A DNA stretch of 10,645 bases from the NCBI GenBank assembly GCA_000827265.1, contig KN834812.1:29991-40635 (forward strand), in the 5' to 3' direction. A program made the translations under genes and the position numbers. The stretch is from Collybiopsis luxurians FD-317 M1. Its lineage: Eukaryota; Basidiomycota; Agaricomycetes; Agaricales; Omphalotaceae. Positions 7,561 through 10,645 of the stretch are shown one piece after another. Under the pieces are notes generated by a model. That model was not told the origin of the DNA, did not search any database, and worked only from the letters and a program-made list of their open reading frames with translations. Position 1 is the first letter of the stretch, and each line of letters starts with the position of its first letter.

Positions 7561-9552
7561 GGACGAGTGTGAATACAAGGTTATGAAACACAGTGTTCCA
7601 GCGTCAAGCGTGCATGCGAATCTGAGAAAGGAATGTGACCAGTCCGAGGGGGAAAAGATAGGATTAGAATTAGGATTGCAGTGCGATGATAATCCCTCGG
7701 ACGAAAGCCAAAGAAAAGGAAACAAGAACACTCACCTCTCACTAACCCAATCACAAGCCTTCCTAACAAACCCCTCCTCCTCCAAGTCCACAATCGTCAA
7801 AATCAGTCCAAATGTCTTGGATTCCAACAACACATCCCCTTCCTTTACTAAAACAACCGCCGGCTCGACCTTCAACACTTCCTCATCTATGCGACCTCCC
7901 ATGAGGATCTTTCCTTTCGTCTTGTCGAGGAGGCCTAATTGGGACATTTTAAGCTGAAACCGTAACCAAAGCCAAAGACAAGAACGCATAATAAGAACAT
8001 ATAATACATGTATAATGTACAACTTTGATCCTATTAAAATGTTACAAATCAATGATATACGCATACAAATCCGACCCCAACGCGGCGCCATGATTAGCGG
8101 GGTGCATCTCCTCGTACACCTTCTTCAACCCCTCAACGTATCACAGGAGAGCGGAGAGGCTGATGAGGGCGTAGTCGGGTGATACACAGATCTAGATAAT
8201 GAGTCAAGATGTTAATTTTTTTTAGGCATTCGGTCATGAGTAAAAGGTTTGGTTGGGGAGGGTGGAATGGAGGGAGAGCAGGAAGCGAAGTAAATATTCG
8301 GTTCCACGCTTGTAACGCATTGTATCGTATTATATAAAATTCGAGAAACGTAGGAGGTACAGGCACCTGTCCACAATTCGTCACCTTCCCCCACATTGTC
8401 CTCTTCGCTGCAAGCTCCAAATCGCATTTCAGATCGACGATCACGGGAGACTTTCCCCACAACTTGAGGGTGAGGGGCGAGTTGTTTAGCAGCTGCAGCG
8501 GCGATGATGTGTGCGATGATTCCGTTTCCTGTGTCGAAGACTACAAACAGCCGAAGAAGAAGAAGGGATCGGTCATCAATAAAACAGATTGAAGGTATAG
8601 GAGATATGAGATACGTGGGTTCAATCATAGGACCACGATAACCGGAACAGCGATACATAGACAAAACAACCTTGAATGGAATGAACTCTCGAAAAAAAAA
8701 AACTCAAAACGTACTATGATCCAATTTCAACTCCAACACCTTCGTCATCTCCGGAACACTTCCACGCACCACCCTAATCACATCCTGATCGAGAAATTTC
8801 GGTAGGAGTTGTTGGAGTAGTTGGATGTAACTTCACTGAGTTTGAGGCATACGGCTGCGATGGCGCCTATCGTAGCTTGGATCTATGTACCCAAGTTCCG
8901 AATATCATATAGATCATGATACGTGGATGGGAATCGAAATAGCATGTATGGATGGAACGAGGGGATTATTCTTGTTTGACAAAAATGGGTAGACCACAAA
9001 TATGTAGAATTAGCATCCGAGCAGAAGCAGGTTGGCAAAATACGCACCAAGGACTAATAAAAAGCAGCGTTCCTTTGGCATAGGCACCACCTTGGATCTT
9101 CCACGCCTTCTGCGCTTCCGACAAATCCACATGCTCGTATAACTCTTCTCCCTCGTCCACTCCGGTACCCTCCTCGCTGAAATAATCGCTCTATCGAGCA
9201 CAGGGTTGATTTCACCAATGTAGATTTAAACGCGGATTTACCGAGGTCGTCTTCGATGGCGGGGGCGAAGGATTGGCCACTTTCTTGGAGCATACGAGCG
9301 AGTTGGAGGAGGTTTTGGCGGTAGGGGAGAGGAGGGATTTGAGAGAGGTCAAGGCAGTGTGCAGGGAGGTATGAATCTGAATATCTGGATGGAGGGTAAT
9401 TAGTTTGAAGAAAGAGAGACGAAAGTGGTAGGGATTACCGTTGAAATATCCGACAATGGAATATCAACCGTCTGGCGAGTAGGAAGGCTTCCTTGTTGTT
9501 GTGAGCGTAGTTCAGTATCATTGCAGAAAAAGATATTCGTAGGATAACCCAT
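7560..9552 (-). pseudogene. Class 3 (fatty-aldehyde type) aldehyde dehydrogenase pseudogene
   Basis: Remnant of an NAD(P)-dependent ALDH that oxidises long-chain aldehydes to acids. Readable pieces in order: ATG at 9552; PLSDIST|IHTSLHTALTSLKS across a 62-nt intron (9438-9377); LPYRQNLLQLARMLQESGQS; NPVLDRAIIS; LYEHVDLSEAQKAW and KGTLLFISPW; IGAIAA...LSEVTS; FLDQDVIRVVRGSVPEMTKV; DTGNGIIAHIIAAAAAKQLAP; GKSPVIVDLKCDLELAAKRT and WGKVTNCGQ; then, after a 175-nt intron (8366-8192), ICVSPDYALIS with the catalytic Cys (8188-8186); and LLDKTKGKILMGG...FG.IL to 7736. Damage: frameshifts near 9340, 9222, 9160, 8820 and 8440; TGA after SALL (about 8150); catalytic Glu of ELGGK changed (KLWGK); EIFGP.LP changed to KTFGLILT. 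Beyond donor GTGAGT at 7735 only a doubtful short exon follows (after CTCAG near 7623); the usual C-terminus is absent. Family call firm; dead status very likely unless the assembly is poor. Confidence 0.88.
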
Positions 9553-9563
9553 TAAGAATGCAC

Positions 9564-9570
9564 TTATATA
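9564..9570 (-). promoter_or_regulatory. TATA box of the ALDH pseudogene
   Basis: TATATAA (within CTCTATATAAGTGC) reads on the minus strand 12 nt before the ATG at 9552 and 43 nt before the next ATG at 9521. Transcription would start near 9540, so the 9552 ATG is tight and part of exon 1 may be leader. It survives although the gene body is broken. Confidence 0.5.
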
Positions 9571-9596
9571 GAGGTGCGAGTACAGTAGCCATAACG

Positions 9597-10213
9597 ATCA
9601 TGGTAGTGAATGACGACGGTTGAAAAAGTGCGTTTTACTACACAGAGCCATCCGGGCCGGTGACGTTGACGTAGCGAATTTCCTTCCTTCTTGACGTTCT
9701 CTCTTCCTCAATCCACTTCCATTATGTTCCCCGCCTCAAACCCAGTGCTGCTTGGATTTGAATGGACAGATATATATAGAGATAACAAGCAGATTCATGA
9801 CTGGATATAAGTAGTGGTGATGCGAAGGCCGGCGAAGTTAAGAATAAGAGAAAGGTTAGAGCAACGGCCCACGGGCAATCTAACACTGTGAATATTTGAC
9901 ATTATATCCCTGTCTGGCAAATGGCAACCGCGAAGTTCATATCAGTCAAGACTCAAGGGCCAGTTCCTCCCGACTACACGCATCGACACTTCATAATTAC
10001 TTCCATTAACGACCGCAATATATACGTTTGGCCCGAGTCAACCTCTTTCAAAATTTGCAACACTTGCGTTTGCTCGTGTCTCATAATTAGTTGTGTGAGA
10101 TCCGCGCATGGGTATAATGGCAAAGACTGACCCACGCCAGTGAGATTACTAAGACCTTCAGCGAGTGCAAGTTTGTATTCAAGTTTTGTCTGCTCTGCTT
10201 CTTTTCCTCGGAC
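9597..10213 (-). repeat. Copy 2 of the ~0.62-kb dispersed direct repeat
   Basis: Same order and orientation of landmarks as 2479-3102, including the GATATATATAGAG box, TTGACATTATATCCCTGTCTGG and GCATGGGTATAATGGC, with scattered substitutions and small indels. One edge lies about 45 bp from the ATG of the ALDH pseudogene; the other coincides with an acceptor-like ACATCAG at the start of an open exon. The copies lie about 7.1 kb apart in direct orientation, enclosing the NLR gene and the ALDH remnant. Confidence 0.85.
9974..10212 (-). CDS. Open exon of an unrecognised protein (possible gene 3' end)
   Basis: About 79 codons from a possible acceptor (ACATCAG, ending 10213) to TAG at 9976-9974. 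Composition is protein-like: KEAEQTKLEYKLALAEGL suggests helix, then PLYPCADLTQLIMRHEQTQV, LKEVDSGQTYI and the end MKCRCV. No ATG begins the frame, so upstream exons would have to lie beyond 10213, where none was recognised. The paralogue at 2884-3101 keeps amino-acid similarity with conservative changes, which argues that the ancestor was coding. A GTGTAG donor just before the stop and a TTTGCCAG downstream could mark an intron instead of the end. Function unknown; it may be an orphan fragment. Confidence 0.4.
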
Positions 10214-10231
10214 TGATGTTTGAGTGTGCGC

Positions 10232-10297
10232 AAAGTTACTTTTCAAGTAACTTTTTTAATTTATTCAAGTAACTTGAAAGTTACGTCCAAGTAACTT
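10232..10297. repeat. Cluster of five GTTAC/GTAAC boxes, with hairpin
   Basis: AAGTTACTT (10233), AAGTAACTT (10245), AAGTAACTT (10267), AAGTTAC (10278) and AAGTAACTT (10289) alternate in orientation with start spacings of 12, 22, 11 and 11 bp. The first two form a 10-bp perfect hairpin with a 3-nt loop. Followed by T8 and CCCGCGC. It could be the end of a small transposon or a helically phased protein-binding array. Confidence 0.6.
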
Positions 10298-10323
10298 TTT
10301 TTTCCCGCGCTTGACAGCTTAAC

Positions 10324-10340
10324 TTGCCGAGGCTCGGCAA
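10324..10340. repeat. 17-bp palindrome TTGCCGAG-G-CTCGGCAA
   Basis: Perfect 8-bp arms around one base. It contains CCG-N5-CGG, a spacing compatible in form with binding sites of fungal Zn2Cys6 regulators, but with no gene next to it that link is guesswork. Confidence 0.55.
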
Positions 10341-10645
10341 AATGTAACTCTCATTAAAACTTATTTCCGACACATTAAATATGATTATTTGACTTCGAAA
10401 GGCTTGTAATTGAGAATATGCCTGAATACTGACATAGTACTGATATTCTACAAGTGCCCTACATCAGCTAAATGCCCATGGTTGTCGAGACCGCCGTTTA
10501 ATCCTCAGGCTTGAGTTGAATAATCTGCATTCAAATGCACAAGGCCTAAGGCATAGAGCATATTGTACCCTATGAAGTCTAAGGTCTATCCAAGCACATA
10601 ATTTGATATATTACAAATTAAAGCACTATTTCACGGCTATTTACA
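10341..10645. other. AT-rich intergenic DNA, no gene seen
   Basis: No open frame of protein-like composition, RNA gene or clear repeat was found to the end of the window. Confidence 0.5.

Noticed and set aside
7505..7957. 150-codon plus-strand frame
   Set aside because: It is the antisense shadow of the ALDH pseudogene exon 7953-7736, whose minus-strand reading matches a known family.
9921..10130. 69-codon plus-strand frame in copy 2
   Set aside because: Copy 1 has frameshifts and stops in the corresponding frame and no amino-acid conservation, unlike the opposite strand.

Overview
The window looks like nuclear DNA of a filamentous fungus, most likely a basidiomycete (Agaricomycetes). Genes are split by many very short introns (51, 54, 62 and 66 nt) with GT...AG ends. 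The main gene has the NB-ARC/TPR layout and the 'SGASNFT...GNVNING' leader common in agaricomycete STAND/NLR families. There are no bacterial operons or Shine-Dalgarno sites. Only one intact gene of convincing family membership is present; the rest is decayed genes, repeats and intergenic DNA.

Layout from left to right. 27-330 (minus): weak candidate for a small two-exon secreted or membrane-anchored protein. 873-2164: a decayed repeat array made of a GATCATG-bearing module followed by a 174-bp module; one copy is interrupted by a ~368-bp element with terminal inverted repeats, and the 174-bp module is then doubled in tandem. 2479-3102: copy 1 of a ~0.62-kb dispersed repeat that contains a broken coding exon. 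3922-6961 (minus): an NLR-like gene, about 908 residues (937 with an optional exon), with NB-ARC ATPase, winged helix, nine to ten 42-residue TPRs and a basic C-terminal tail. About 7560-9552 (minus): a class 3 (fatty-aldehyde type) aldehyde dehydrogenase pseudogene with its TATA box, several introns and the catalytic Cys still readable, but with several frameshifts, a stop, a lost catalytic Glu and no clear C-terminus. 9597-10213: copy 2 of the 0.62-kb repeat, in the same orientation, with its exon still open. 10232-10340: a cluster of GTTAC/GTAAC boxes and a 17-bp palindrome. The remainder shows no recognisable gene.

No pathway links these genes. The two direct 0.62-kb copies bracket the NLR gene and the ALDH pseudogene, which fits a segmentally duplicated, gene-losing accessory region of the sort in which fungal NLR genes often lie. 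All nine differences between the tandem 174-bp units are transitions and most fall at CpG sites, which suggests methylation-linked decay. The most interesting points are the duplicated, frame-preserving 5' cassette exon of the NLR gene, its cationic C-terminal tail, and the buried coding exon shared by the two long repeats. Species and function are inferred from reading alone; no database search was possible.
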